Below are positions 54,309 through 64,000 of a DNA stretch of 64,000 bases, in pieces. Under the pieces are notes generated by a model. The model made no database searches, was not told the DNA's origin, and saw only the letters and a program-made list of their open reading frames with translations. Position 1 is the first letter of the stretch; each line of letters opens with the position of its first letter. Both the position numbers and the translations under genes were made by a program. The stretch spans positions 20,752,991-20,816,990 of the forward strand of contig CM043942.1 of assembly GCA_014529385.2 (NCBI GenBank), read 5' to 3'. Origin of the DNA: Adiantum capillus-veneris (Eukaryota > Streptophyta > Polypodiopsida > Polypodiales > Pteridaceae).

Positions 54309-55640
54309 TGATAGCCGTTTTTCAGCTTTCTGTAATTGCCATAGTGAGTTAACCCACCCTACCAAAATCATCCAAACACTGTAGCTATCCCTACCATTTC
54401 ACTGTATATAGGTGTGTTTGAGTTAGGGGACTTTTTCCATATCTTCTTAAAAACCCTTAATTAGCTAGTCACTAGGCTAGTTGAGCCAAAAAAACAAATC
54501 AAATAAAACAAATAAAAAATATTATGGCCCATTTGTGTATAAATATTTCATTGTATATAGGGCCTAAATAAAAGGATTTTTCATAATTATTTTGGTATTT
54601 ATTTAAATATTTCTACCTATGGTGTGTTATTTATGCTATGTACATTGACTCACCATTACCATATTTTTTCTTACCATTTTGCATACTCTTTATTCCATAT
54701 AAAAATAATTTCATGCAAGCTTCTCTTATTTTTGGTGTAACTCCATCCCAAAAAAACTCCAAAAAAACTAGTTTTATTTATGTGTATAGTTTTTCACTAT
54801 TGTCATTTTTTCCTTCGTATATCTATTCTCTATTACTCTCATAAATTAGACCACCAAAAATATTCATCTTTTTATGGTAGACTTATAATGAGAGAGATTT
54901 ATTTTGACCCCTTTATATTTTTTCCACCTATATTATTTATATTTGACATGTACATTTATATTTATCTATATTTTTTTTAGACCCCTCAATATTTGATTTT
55001 CTTAGTTGTACTATTCACTTATATCATGATCTCAACAATATCTTCAATTATAAACCTAACAAATAAGGTCAAGGGTATGTGGCATGCATGCATGCCCCAT
55101 GGGGAGCTCACTCTTGGAGGTATTCAAAAGAATCATCCAAAGAGGGACCTCACAAGGACCTTGTGCAGTGGACAAAATAGTCCGTTTTGCTGAATTTTTA
55201 AAGATCACATGCTCCACGAATTTGAAAAGGTGATACAAACAAAATTTGTAGCACGTGAGCTGAACTTTTACCTCAAATTTTGTAATATTTTTTTGAGCTA
55301 CGAGGTGTGAGCTATGATTTTATTGGTGGACCCCACTTTTCCCATGCTATGCAGCCACACTCCCTCTTCCAATTTATCATTTTCCTCTTTCACACACACT
55401 CCTCCCTCTCCTTCCCACTCCCAAACCTGCAACTCCCATGTCCTAATTCACCCTCTTCACCATTTCCACATCTCTCACACCTCCATAGCCTTCATCCTCC
55501 ATTTCTACACCCTATGTATCCCCCTTTCTCTCTACATATATGTCCATATTACCATACTCTCTTCACCTTTGTAAAGAACTTCAAAAATCAGCAAAAATCC
55601 AAGGATAACCTCTGCAAATGAAGGATTTTATCATGAATTT
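54309..55640 (+). mobile_element. probable LTR start of an unassigned + strand element
   Basis: TGATAGCCG begins right after a polypurine tract, the expected start of a 3' LTR. AT-rich text follows with a TATAAATATTTC motif near 54,538. No second copy is in the window, so the right end and the element are unknown. It does not match the H 5' LTR. Confidence 0.35.
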
Positions 55641-55849
55641 TCCAAGGTTTGAGGGTAACATAGCGTCATCGACACGCGCTACCTCGCCATGCTGACCGCT
55701 TCTTCTACCGGTGCTGTAAAGAGGTGAATGTGAACTTCTCGAAGCTTCAACCTTGCTTTACAAGCTTATCCCTTCTCTAACTTTTCTGATCATATATCTC
55801 ACCATTTGGTGAATGATTTTGTAAATATTTTTTAGTTATAATTACTAAC

Positions 55850-57139
55850 TACTAACCACTAACCTTATTGTAAAATGCACCCTCTACTAGAGTAGGCACT
55901 CCCAAATTATTCACTCAATCCTCTCTCCTTTCATCCTCAATAATTCTCTTCCCTTGAGCCCACATCCATGTGACTCAAAGGACAAGAGAGACCCACCCTC
56001 ATTAAAAAAAATAAAAATATGCATAATCTTTTATTCCTTCAAATAAACTTGATTAGGCCTAATCCTAATTGGGGCTTCTAAAACCTATAAATAGAGCCCT
56101 TCTCTCCTTTGTAAATCATCACATGATCACGCTACACCACACCATTCTCAACACATAACACACCACTCTTCAAGCCTAGTTGTGTAGAGTGTGTGCATTG
56201 TGAGTGCTCTATTCCATCACTACACATAGGTGCATGGAGAAGCGTGAAGTTAGTTATGCCATCTAGAGGAGTGGAGTGATACTATACTCTGTAATCACAC
56301 TTGTAGCCTACTCTTGTCCATAAATAAGATTCATAGTTTTGGGTGCAATTGTATGCTGCAACTACGACTCTTCTCTCCAAATTGGCTTGATAAGTTGGCT
56401 CATCAGGTGGTTGAAGGTATATTGTCCTTGAAGTTTGTTGTGCCATTTCATGCTTGGTGGTTTGAGGGCTTGTTGAATTGTTTGCCAAAACTTTCAATTG
56501 TAAGAGGATGCTCGATGAGAGGGCTCCTGTGACCCTAAGACAATTTGTGTATTGGCAACAAGGTCAAGTTTTGTATTGTCTCTCTATTTCTCATCAATCT
56601 TTGTGTGCATCTAGTCTTTAAGGCTAAGACTGAGTTGCTCAAGTTGATTTGTGCGCTTTTCCTCTCTCTAGCGTGGTGAACGTTTGTGTTTGGTGTGTGT
56701 GGCTATCTTGCATTCCCCTCTCTTTGTGCATTTGAGTACAAGGAGATTTCACGTGCGTCCTAGTTTGCATCTACAACTAGGTGGTGCCCCTTTTCTTGTT
56801 TGGTTTCTAGCTGTGGACTATTGTGTCTCTTATTGTGCTTGCCCCTGCCGCAATTGAGCAGCACGGGAGCCTCGAAGGGTGTTTAGAGGCCGCTCTTCTT
56901 GTTGCCCGCCCCGGACCGCTATAACATGTGGTAGTGATGTGTGTGAACTCACTAGGACTGCCGGGGCATTTTTTCCCTCTTTAGGAGGTTTTTTCCCTTG
57001 AGCATTGTATATACGCCCATCACTCTAGGGATATCTATCTTTCCATTGCACACTAATTTATACACTCTCTATTGTGTGCCTTGAGCTTCCTTCGTCTTCT
57101 CCAAGCTGTGTCTGTTTCTCTGCAACCCTAATTCCAACA
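55850..57139 (+). mobile_element. C2 copia 5' LTR (left boundary estimated)
   Basis: The right end AATTCCAACA (57,130-57,139) is followed by an initiator-Met-type primer site. A TATA box lies at 56,086. The left boundary cannot be fixed: no matching TGTTGGAATT start was seen, so it is a guess. The text 56,100-57,100 is U-rich, typical of R-U5. Confidence 0.55.
56086..56093 (+). promoter_or_regulatory. TATA box of the C2 LTR
   Basis: CCTATAAATAGAGCC is a strong plant TATA context, about 1.05 kb upstream of the LTR end. It would drive the C2 genomic RNA. Confidence 0.65.
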
Positions 57140-57140
57140 A

Positions 57141-57153
57141 TTGGTATCAGAGC
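57141..57153 (+). other. C2 primer-binding site
   Basis: TTGGTATCAGAGC, complementary to the initiator methionine tRNA 3' end, one base after the LTR. This is the usual primer site of plant Ty1/copia elements. Confidence 0.9.
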
Positions 57154-57482
57154 AGGTTGCGTCCTCTCAGGCTTAGTTGACAGCGGCTCCAGTACACGCC
57201 TTCTCACATTCTCTGATTTCAGTGAGCTTTGGGGAGCGTTCGCAGGTTGACAAATATGCAAGTCTGCTCAGATTTTTGATTTGGGCTCATTTCGGTCTCC
57301 GTTTCCACTACAGGCAGTATTGCACAGGCTATTTTCTCATTTTGTGTAGAATTTTTGTCAGTGCCGTTTTCTGCATAACAGGTGTCTCATATTCTTCTAC
57401 GGTTTGTGATATATATCACGTGTTGTTTTCGCTCCATTTCTCCTATTTTCGGGCAGTTTTCACATCAGGTGCAACATTTACC

Positions 57483-58458
57483 ATGGCTGACAACAACAAC
57501 ACAGATGTGTTCAAGATGTCTGATGCTGAGGACAGGTTGGATGGGGAAAACTACCCTATGTGGGCTTATATGATGCAACATGTTCTTGTGTCAAAGGGCG
57601 TCTGGAACATTGTGCAGGGCATTGATGTACGTCATGGTTCTGAGGATGTTGAAGGTCTTGCTGCAAGGATTGTTGCTGTTAGAGTTGTTTTGCCTACGGC
57701 AGAACAAGCTCGTTGGGATGTTAAGGATGCGCAGGCTCATGCATTGATTGAGTTGTCTGTGAAGCGCACCATTGTTCCTCACATCCGTTCAACAAAATCT
57801 GCAAAACAAGCTTGGGATATTTTGGCTGGTCTTTATGCAAGTCGCAATGAGGCTAAAATTGCTTTGCTGCGTAAAGAGCTGGAGTCGAAGATTATGCATA
57901 GGGAAGATGATATGGACACTTTCCTTGCTAGTGTCAAGGATATCAATGAGCAACTTATTTCTGCAGGGTGAAGTCATTTCAGACAGTTCCCTTGTGCAGA
58001 TTGTTCTTGATGCCTTACCAGATTCTTACCGGACTTTTGCTAGTACTTGGAGAGTTATGACCGAAGGAAATCCTGAAGTTGTCAAGTTTGAGGCATTATG
58101 CACATTGCTATTGCAAGAGTCACTTTCCAAAAAAAACAAGACTAGGCAGTGTGCAGTTGAACAGGCTTTTATTGCTTCTCAAAGAAAGGGTGGTAGCAGA
58201 AATGCAGCCACTTCTTATGGTTCTGCTGCAGGTGGCAAAAATACTATTCCTAATGCTTCTGCTAGCAACACTTCGTCTGGCCATTCTGGTGATAAGGGCA
58301 AAAAGAAGATGCGTTGCCATTATTGTAAAGCTAATGATCACTTGATCAAGCAGTGTCCTAAGTTGAAGACAAAAGAGGCTAAGAAGAAAGAGGGTGGTTC
58401 CACTGCAAATGCTGGTTGCACTACAAATGCAGCCATTGTTGAGTCTTCTATAAAATGA
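57483..58458 (+). pseudogene. C2 copia gag
   Basis: ATG at 57,483 gives MADNNNTDVFKMSDAEDRLD, GENYPMWAYMMQHVLVSKGV, then AQAHALIELSVKRTIVPHIR and AKQAWDILAGLYASRNEAKI, the copia gag (UBN2-type) pattern. A one-base insertion in a G run at about 57,975-57,978 shifts the frame; the protein continues in the next frame (EVISDSSLVQIVLDALPDSY). The zinc knuckle CHYCKANDHLIKQCP (C-x2-C-x4-H-x4-C) is at about 58,315-58,360. A TGA at 58,456-58,458 lies in frame before the protease. Without these two lesions it would be a normal gag of about 330 residues. Confidence 0.9.
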
Positions 58459-58880
58459 GACTATAATGCTGATGTTGATGCAGACTGGGCTTTTAGTGCA
58501 GAGTGCACTTACAATCCTACTATCCATGATGCATGCTTATCAATTGCTTCAGATTCACATGTGTGGTATTTCGACTGTGGTACTACAAAGCATATTACCT
58601 CACATCATGAATTGTTTACCTCTCTCGAGTCTGTCCCTCATGGGAATTCAGTCACTTGTGCCAACAATGCCTCTTATCCAATTCAGGGAGTTAGAAAGAT
58701 TGCGCTTACTGCTGCTAATGGCAGTTCTTTCACACTTGTTGATGCACTTTATGTACCTGGGATCAAGAAGAATCTCTGGTCTATATCTGCACTTTCTAGA
58801 CTTGGACTTGTAGTCAAATTTGTGGATGACAGATGTACAATTCATGATCTCAGTTTTGGTGATGAAATTGTTGCATCTGG
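58459..58880 (+). pseudogene. C2 copia protease and gag-pre-integrase start
   Basis: VWYFDCGTTKHITSHHELFT (58,561-58,620) is the copia protease active-site region, D-S-G-A changed to D-C-G-T. LVDALYVPGIKKNLWSISAL is the downstream conserved block, and VVKFVDDRCTIHDLSFGDEI runs toward the gag-pre-integrase domain. The frame is cut at 58,881 by the R4 LTR. Integrase, reverse transcriptase and RNase H would lie beyond the window. Confidence 0.85.
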
Positions 58881-60999
58881 TGTCGGGGGATATGTGTTCG
58901 CTACGTGAGCCAGGCAGGCGCCGGGCCTCTGGCTGTGGGAGGTGTGAAAGAGAGAGAAAAAGAACAACTGACAGCACTGTCACTTGGATCATCTGCTAAC
59001 TAGGAGTTTAAGCTCCTGCTTTACAGAATTAACCGGGCCGCTAACGACATCGTGCTTAATAGAATGATTAATCAAACATTTGCTGATGACAGTGATGGAA
59101 ATTTTCTCATGTCGCTTTATCTGCTTCATCTACATTCAAGATTCTGCAAACATCATTTAAGTTCACTACGTCGATCATCGTGCTTCAATTATTACCAACT
59201 GTCCTGTAGCTTCCTGCGCTGTGTGCTTTGCATTGGCTTAATTTTTGCTCACAAATTTCGTCATCTCCTCTAATCAACTTACTTTGATTGTCGTCAGGCT
59301 TTGCATGCCCTTGATAATTTCTCTTTTCCAGCTCGACCTTCTTCTTCTTGATTTGATTGGAGATCGAGAGAGAGAAACCTCGCCTTGGCTCCCTTCACCT
59401 CCTCCCCTTGGTCCTCCTCATTTTGGTTCTCCTTGTTAATAGCCTTCACGTTTTTCCTTCCCTTATTATCTCCTTTATCTTGCCCTCGTTGATTCAAGTG
59501 CCCTTGTTGCTTATGGCCGAGAGAGGGAGAGAGTGCCTTTGCCTCGTTTCTTCGACACAAGAACGAGAGAGACTGAGAGAGAATCCTTTCTCCCCTCGAG
59601 CTTCCCTTCTCCTTGGCTTTGTGCCCTCGAGTTTCTGCCTCCTTGGCTTCGTGCCCTCGAGCGTACCTTCTCCTTCGATTTGTGCCCTCAAGCTTCCGCC
59701 TCCTTGTTCTCGCATTCAATGACCTACCTCCCTTGAAAAAGCGTCCCGCTATTAATAATGTGCCCTTAGCAGTGGCGCCCGGTGTCACTCACGTGGCGCA
59801 GGAATTGACGCTATGACGTGGCAGGGATGGATTTCGTACCTGCACGGTTTGCGTCAGGAGTAGCCTCGAACGGAGCGCCAAGGGCTGCTAGGAGATTCCC
59901 GTCTCTTGGCCATCCTCACCCGACCCCTTCCCAGCCCTGTAGGAGCTCGTCTCTCACTGCCTGCGCATCCCCTCCCTGCTTGCCCGCCATGGGCTCCTTT
60001 ATTTCACACACAACCCTTTTTTAATTTGGTGGGCGGCCACTAGCCCTTGGGCGGCCGACCATTAAGTGGCCTAGCCACTTTTTAATGGCAACACATTTGG
60101 CCAAATCATACCGGCCAAAGACTTGTCAACTACAAGTGAACATCAAAAACAAATCGCCAAGCATGACATCTTCCCACAACAGTCATTAAATAACAATTTC
60201 TTCGTAAACTTTACTGTGTATACCAGCATCTCAAACAATGCCATATGGTTCTAAGATGCACGCATAGGTGATTGCACTTGCCAAAAGGCATTATCTTCGC
60301 ACTCGGTTGTTTATATCTTGCATCAGATTACCAGATAATGCCAAAATTATCCAGCTCAGCACAGTGCCGGCAGTTGACACTGGCCTCAATCCATATTATC
60401 TCATGAACCCGGATTCTGTCTAACAAGCCGTTAATTCCTTTAGACTTCTCAAACTGCATAGAACCATACAAACCCTGATGAGGCTGTAAAATTCCTAGAT
60501 GGCACACCGACCGAGCAGAACTGGCCCCTGGTGAATCTTTAATGGCCAATAACTTGGCAACCGAAACTCCGATCACTGATCAAAAAAGACCGATGCGCTC
60601 CACGAAGTAAGCACTTCAGGCCCGCGAATTCATTTCAATTTTCTCACCTCAGCTGCAGTTGCCCAATCCGGTATGGATCTGCAATCCACTCAAACTTCAA
60701 TATGCCATAACTTCTTCAGCGTAGCTCCAATCGACGAGCCGTAAAGTCAGACCAGTAGAGATTTCTAGCACTACAGTTCTAGATCATGACCTCCCATCTG
60801 TACTCACTTTAAGAATAATCATTTTTGGAATCATTGAGGTATATGTTGGCCCTTTTAAAGCGCATGTGGCATACATTAATCATTAAACTTGGCCTATTAA
60901 CAAGCCCTGGTCACTGGCCATTAATCAAGTAAGCTTTAAATAAGCTCGATATGTATTTTTATGGAATCTTTCTTAGCATGGAAGCAGAGCTGCACGACA
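58881..60999 (-). repeat. R4 3' LTR
   Basis: Its first 440 bp match 63,560-64,000 closely. It contains a roughly 30-bp tandem repeat (GTGCCCTCGAG landmarks at 59,621, 59,651 and 59,681; array about 59,594-59,715), which creates spurious Glu/Lys/Arg-rich and Leu/Pro-rich frames. Confidence 0.85.
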
Positions 61000-61011
61000 T
61001 CCACCCCCTTT

Positions 61012-61585
61012 GAACCTACACAGCCTCCGGTCTGTGCCAACAACACTTTAATCTGCATCTACTATAGGTACCTTAATCTCTTTTCCATCATCAGACTCAC
61101 ATAACTGGTAAACATATGAAAAAAAAAATAAGGCTTATACCCTATCATCAATGTTCTAGCTTAAGCATTAGGTAGTTTTCCATCAAAATCTTTGAACTGT
61201 ATCTGTCGTATCTTCAAAGCATTCAATCATGGATAACTTGTTTAGTGAACCCCGCCAGACTCAAGTTCTCCAGTTAATGATGCACACGGCTTGACAATTA
61301 AGCTCTCTTTAAGGAACCCTGTCAAGTGCAAGTATGCCTTACTCTGTCTGCACACGGAATGGCCGTCAAGTCCTTTACCTCAAGTTTTGGTAGGAGAACC
61401 AACTCAAAAGATGTGAAGATACTTCATCATTTGTCCAAAGAAGTCAGTTGGAAGCCAGCCATGTAATCTTATTGAATGCATAACCAAAACTCTTTTGACT
61501 TAACATAATCTAGAAAAACAAAACCTTGCATCATGTAGCCTGCTACATCAGGCATGCAGTATCCTCTGCATCTGCAACTTGCACT
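61012..61585 (-). other. R4 3' non-coding region
   Basis: Between the polypurine tract and the end of the internal reading frame. No coding text was recognised. Confidence 0.5.
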
Positions 61586-63514
61586 TTAGTAACCGCGAGG
61601 ATCAAATGGAGTAATAAGGAATTGCCCACACATTGGGGCTTCATAATATCCACATGAGCATACATTTCCTGTATCAATCATCATCAAGAATTTCCGGTTC
61701 AAATATGCTACCCCTCGTTCAAATAGTACACAATTTCTATGCATACTTAACAGTACCCATCCATATTGAATCTGCTTATGAATATCCTTCGAATCCCCTG
61801 GATCATACACCATTGAAATCACGTAGCATTGATGGGTTCTGCAATATACTAGAGCTTCACCTGAAGCATAGTGTAGCACCCACATCCCATAAACTATTGG
61901 CAAATTAAGCTCGTTACCAGAAAGCATTAAAGAATCTGACTCCCTTTTACTGGCAGCCAAGACATCACTGACATAATCATCAATAGGAATAGCATCCAAA
62001 TCCAACCACATCTAGCACATTGTCCAAGCAAATGAAAAACCATGTGCAGTATATGCAGTATCAAGGATGATTTAGCATCATCACCCCCTCTAGCTTCATA
62101 GCCATCACGAAAAAACTTGGGAGTCTCTCGACCTATATCATCAAACGAATTTTCACCTGTTCGGATTTCATCTTGATCATGAAAACCACCTTTATCATGT
62201 AGATCTTTATCCATAACATCCTCGGGAAAATCACCCTTGGAAGTCTCAACATTCATCAAAATTGAAGGAGTTATCTCCTCATGAAGGCCACGTACAAGCA
62301 TAGATGTAAAATCCAGGTCGATAACCTGTTCACAATCAACATGATCTAAGCAATCTTCATACTCCTCCATATCATCCTTTGCTTCCTCATATGCACTTAG
62401 CAATACATTATAGAACTGTAAAGGCTCATCTGGCACCCTCTCTAAAGAGGTATACACATCAGAAAGCTCTTCTATACTTCCATAAACATCTCCTTCAGAT
62501 CTAGACAGAAATTTGTTGATTATAGCATCCTCTTCTGTGATAGCATCATCTGCAAGCACATTGTTAGTAGCAATCATAGGTTCATTGACATCCTCAGGCT
62601 CATCCTCTGCTGGGTCCACAATTTTAGTCACTTAATCGGCTACCGTTTATAATAGCTTTATTTATGCAATCATCTGTAGCAAACATGTTTTCCTGCTCGC
62701 CTATAGTGCTGATAGTTTTAGAAAAATCTTGTAGAGGCGCATCTGCTTGATGAACTCCTTTAGAATAACCCATATCAAGGTCAACGGCTTGTGAACCACT
62801 TGTTGTACAGTCTATGTCTTCACTGTAACCATTATTGGAGGTAGCATCCATGCGAGCAATCTTTGAAAAAAAATCATACAAATCTGCTTCAGCATTAAAT
62901 TCTTTTTTTAAATTTTTTTTGTTGCTCAAATTAAGCTCCTCTGAAATTGAATCTGCTACTTCTAGCTTAGCATTCTCTTTGGCTTTACTTCTTGCAGAAC
63001 TATGCTCCAAGAATTCATCATAGTTGAGGATCTCCTTCCGATCCCCTTCACCTTTACCAAAGACAACCTTATTTCGTTCAGTAATCTCCTTTATTTCCAG
63101 ATCTAGAATCCTAGATCTTTCGTAAATAAATTCCTCTGCAAAATACTCCCACCATGTGGGATATGCTTCTGCCAGTTCTTGAACTTGCTTTTTAAAATCC
63201 AAGTTTACAGCCTCTTCAAAAGCTGCAGTCATCCAATCTTCTGGAACATTTCGGCTCTTCATCTCAGCTTCATAACATGCAATAAAACCTTCTGGATCAT
63301 ATCAATGAAAAATATAATACTGCTCCCGAACAACATCAAGTGCTAGCTCTACAGCATCATCAATTTGATTTTTTATCTGCATGGCTTTCGCTTCCTGCAG
63401 ACATCCCTGAACTAATTCCATCATTTTAGGCAAATCTGCAACTGCTATATTTTTATCAAATCCTTTGGCACTGAAATCTTCAATAAATTTCTTTAACTGT
63501 AGTGGCATCTCCAT
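61586..63514 (-). pseudogene. R4 internal reading frame of unknown function
   Basis: Read on the minus strand from the ATG at 63,514 (MEMPLQLKKFIEDFSAKGFD). An in-frame TGA lies at 63,302-63,304 (...YYIFH-stop-YDPEGFIACYEAEM), then VPEDWMTAAFEEAVNLDFKK, AYPTWWEYFAEEFIYERSRI and a charged region to 62,624. A frameshift leads into 62,631-61,927 (acidic: EDEPEDVNEPMIATNNVLAD, EEAKDDMEEYEDCLDHVDCE) and another into 62,011-61,586 (MWLDLDAIPIDDYVSDVLAA..., VLHYASGEALVYCRTHQCYV, MCGQFLITPFDPRGY). The first third is gag-like in feel (helical, Trp/Phe-rich) but has no zinc knuckle. The last third resembles no family I know and shares the PFDP terminal motif with R2. It may be captured host sequence. 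Confidence 0.5.
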
Positions 63515-63537
63515 ATTTACCTCCCACCCCGTCTCGT

Positions 63538-63555
63538 TTCGCGTCGGGTTCACCA
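63538..63555 (-). other. R4 primer-binding site
   Basis: Minus strand TGGTGAACCCGACGCGAA, four bases after the LTR end. It starts with TGG as expected; the tRNA was not identified. Confidence 0.6.
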
Positions 63556-63559
63556 AAGA

Positions 63560-64000
63560 TGTCGGGGGATATGTGTTCACTACGTGAGCTAGGCAGGCAC
63601 CGCGGGCCTCTGGCTGTGGGAGGTGTGAAAGAGAGAGAAAAAGAACAACTGCCAGCACCGTCACTTGGATCATCTGCTAACGAGCAGTTTAAGCTCCCGC
63701 ATTACAAAATTAACTGGGTCGTTAACAACACCGTGCTTAACAGAATGATTAATCAGACATTTCCTGACGGTGATGGAAATTTTCTCCTGTCGCTTTATAT
63801 GCTTCATCTACATTCAAGATTCTGCAAACATCATTTAAGTTCACTATGTCGATCATCGTGCTTCAATTATTACCAACTGTCATGTAGCTTCTTGCTCTGT
63901 GTGCTTTGCATTGGCTTAATTTTTGCTCACAAATTTCGTCGTCTCCTCTAATCAACTTACTTTCATTGTCATCAGGCTCTGTATGCCCTTGATAATTTCT
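63560..64000 (-). repeat. R4 5' LTR, truncated by window end
   Basis: Matches 58,881-59,330 with scattered substitutions and small indels. Confidence 0.85.

Larger units (their letters stand above)
58881..64000 (-). mobile_element. LTR retrotransposon R4 (minus, runs off the window)
   Basis: LTR copies start at 58,881 and 63,560 with TGTCGGGGGATATGTGTTC. The left LTR ends at 60,999 with CGACA (2,119 bp), and minus-strand ends are TGTCG...CGACA. The right LTR is cut by the window end after 441 bp. Inside: polypurine tract (minus AAAGGGGGTGGA, 61,000-61,011), an unrecognised reading frame (61,586-63,514) and a primer site TGGTGAACCCGACGCGAA (minus, 63,538-63,555). The internal region is only about 2.56 kb with no protease, reverse transcriptase or integrase: a non-autonomous element. 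It is inserted in the C2 protease region; the left flank is TCTGG, the partner being outside the window. Confidence 0.85.

Noticed and set aside
59294-59788. 164-codon charged frame on the minus strand and Leu/Pro-rich frames on the plus strand
   Set aside because: They fall in the R4 LTR over a 30-bp tandem repeat. Simple repetition explains them, and there is no family match.

Overview
The window reads as repeat-dense nuclear DNA of a large-genome land plant. No intact host gene, tRNA or rRNA is visible. Its only host-gene signal is a set of broken, tandemly repeated pentatricopeptide-repeat (PPR) fragments (1.27-4.13 kb and 13.64-14.12 kb). Their wording (SWNALI-YAQLGQ, MYAKCGALHKAQKVLEE, AITYTCI-KA) resembles PLS-class PPR proteins of ferns and other spore-bearing plants, so a fern is my best guess, but this is inference from style and not proof. 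Nearly everything else is retrotransposon, much of it nested.

Layout. 0-4.1 kb: a possible LINE scrap, microsatellites, the PPR relic array and a foldback (MITE-like) element. 4.5-13.6 kb: a decayed L1-like LINE on the + strand (ORF1 zinc knuckle, endonuclease, reverse transcriptase), split by a minus-strand gypsy-type remnant G0 (6.55-10.45 kb). 13.6-14.1 kb: PPR relic again. 14.1-17.7 kb: unrecognised decayed DNA. About 17.7-53.4 kb: one + strand Ty3/gypsy element, called H here (LTR end, tRNA-type primer site at 18,662, long leader, gag, protease, reverse transcriptase with YMDD). H is blown apart by R1 (19,180-30,719, minus, TSD GACAC) and R2 (31,223-47,609, minus); R2 is itself split by R3 (34,403-43,363, minus, LTRs almost identical, TSD GTACA). 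H is cut at 53,410 by a minus-strand copia remnant C1. 54.3-55.8 kb: an orphan LTR start. About 55.85-58.88 kb: a + strand copia element C2 (LTR with TATA box, initiator-Met-type primer site, gag, zinc knuckle, protease), interrupted by R4 (58,881 to beyond the window end, minus).

How the pieces relate. H, R1 and R3 share the primer-site type, and H and R1 have clearly related gag and protease. Only H still shows reverse transcriptase; R1 and R3 carry gag plus protease and then, where reverse transcriptase should be, a segment with repeated W-x-P-K / AQG-[FY]-Y-x-[GS]-N-x-x-IW motifs. They look like non-autonomous partners mobilised by an H-like element. H and R1 also carry in their untranslated leaders tandem arrays with periods of about 283 and 299 bp, each unit having a 20-bp palindrome built on ATCGCGAT placed about 87 bp from a conserved CCAA...TGAAACTTGG box. 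This leader array and the W-P-K module are the strongest candidates for undescribed biology here.
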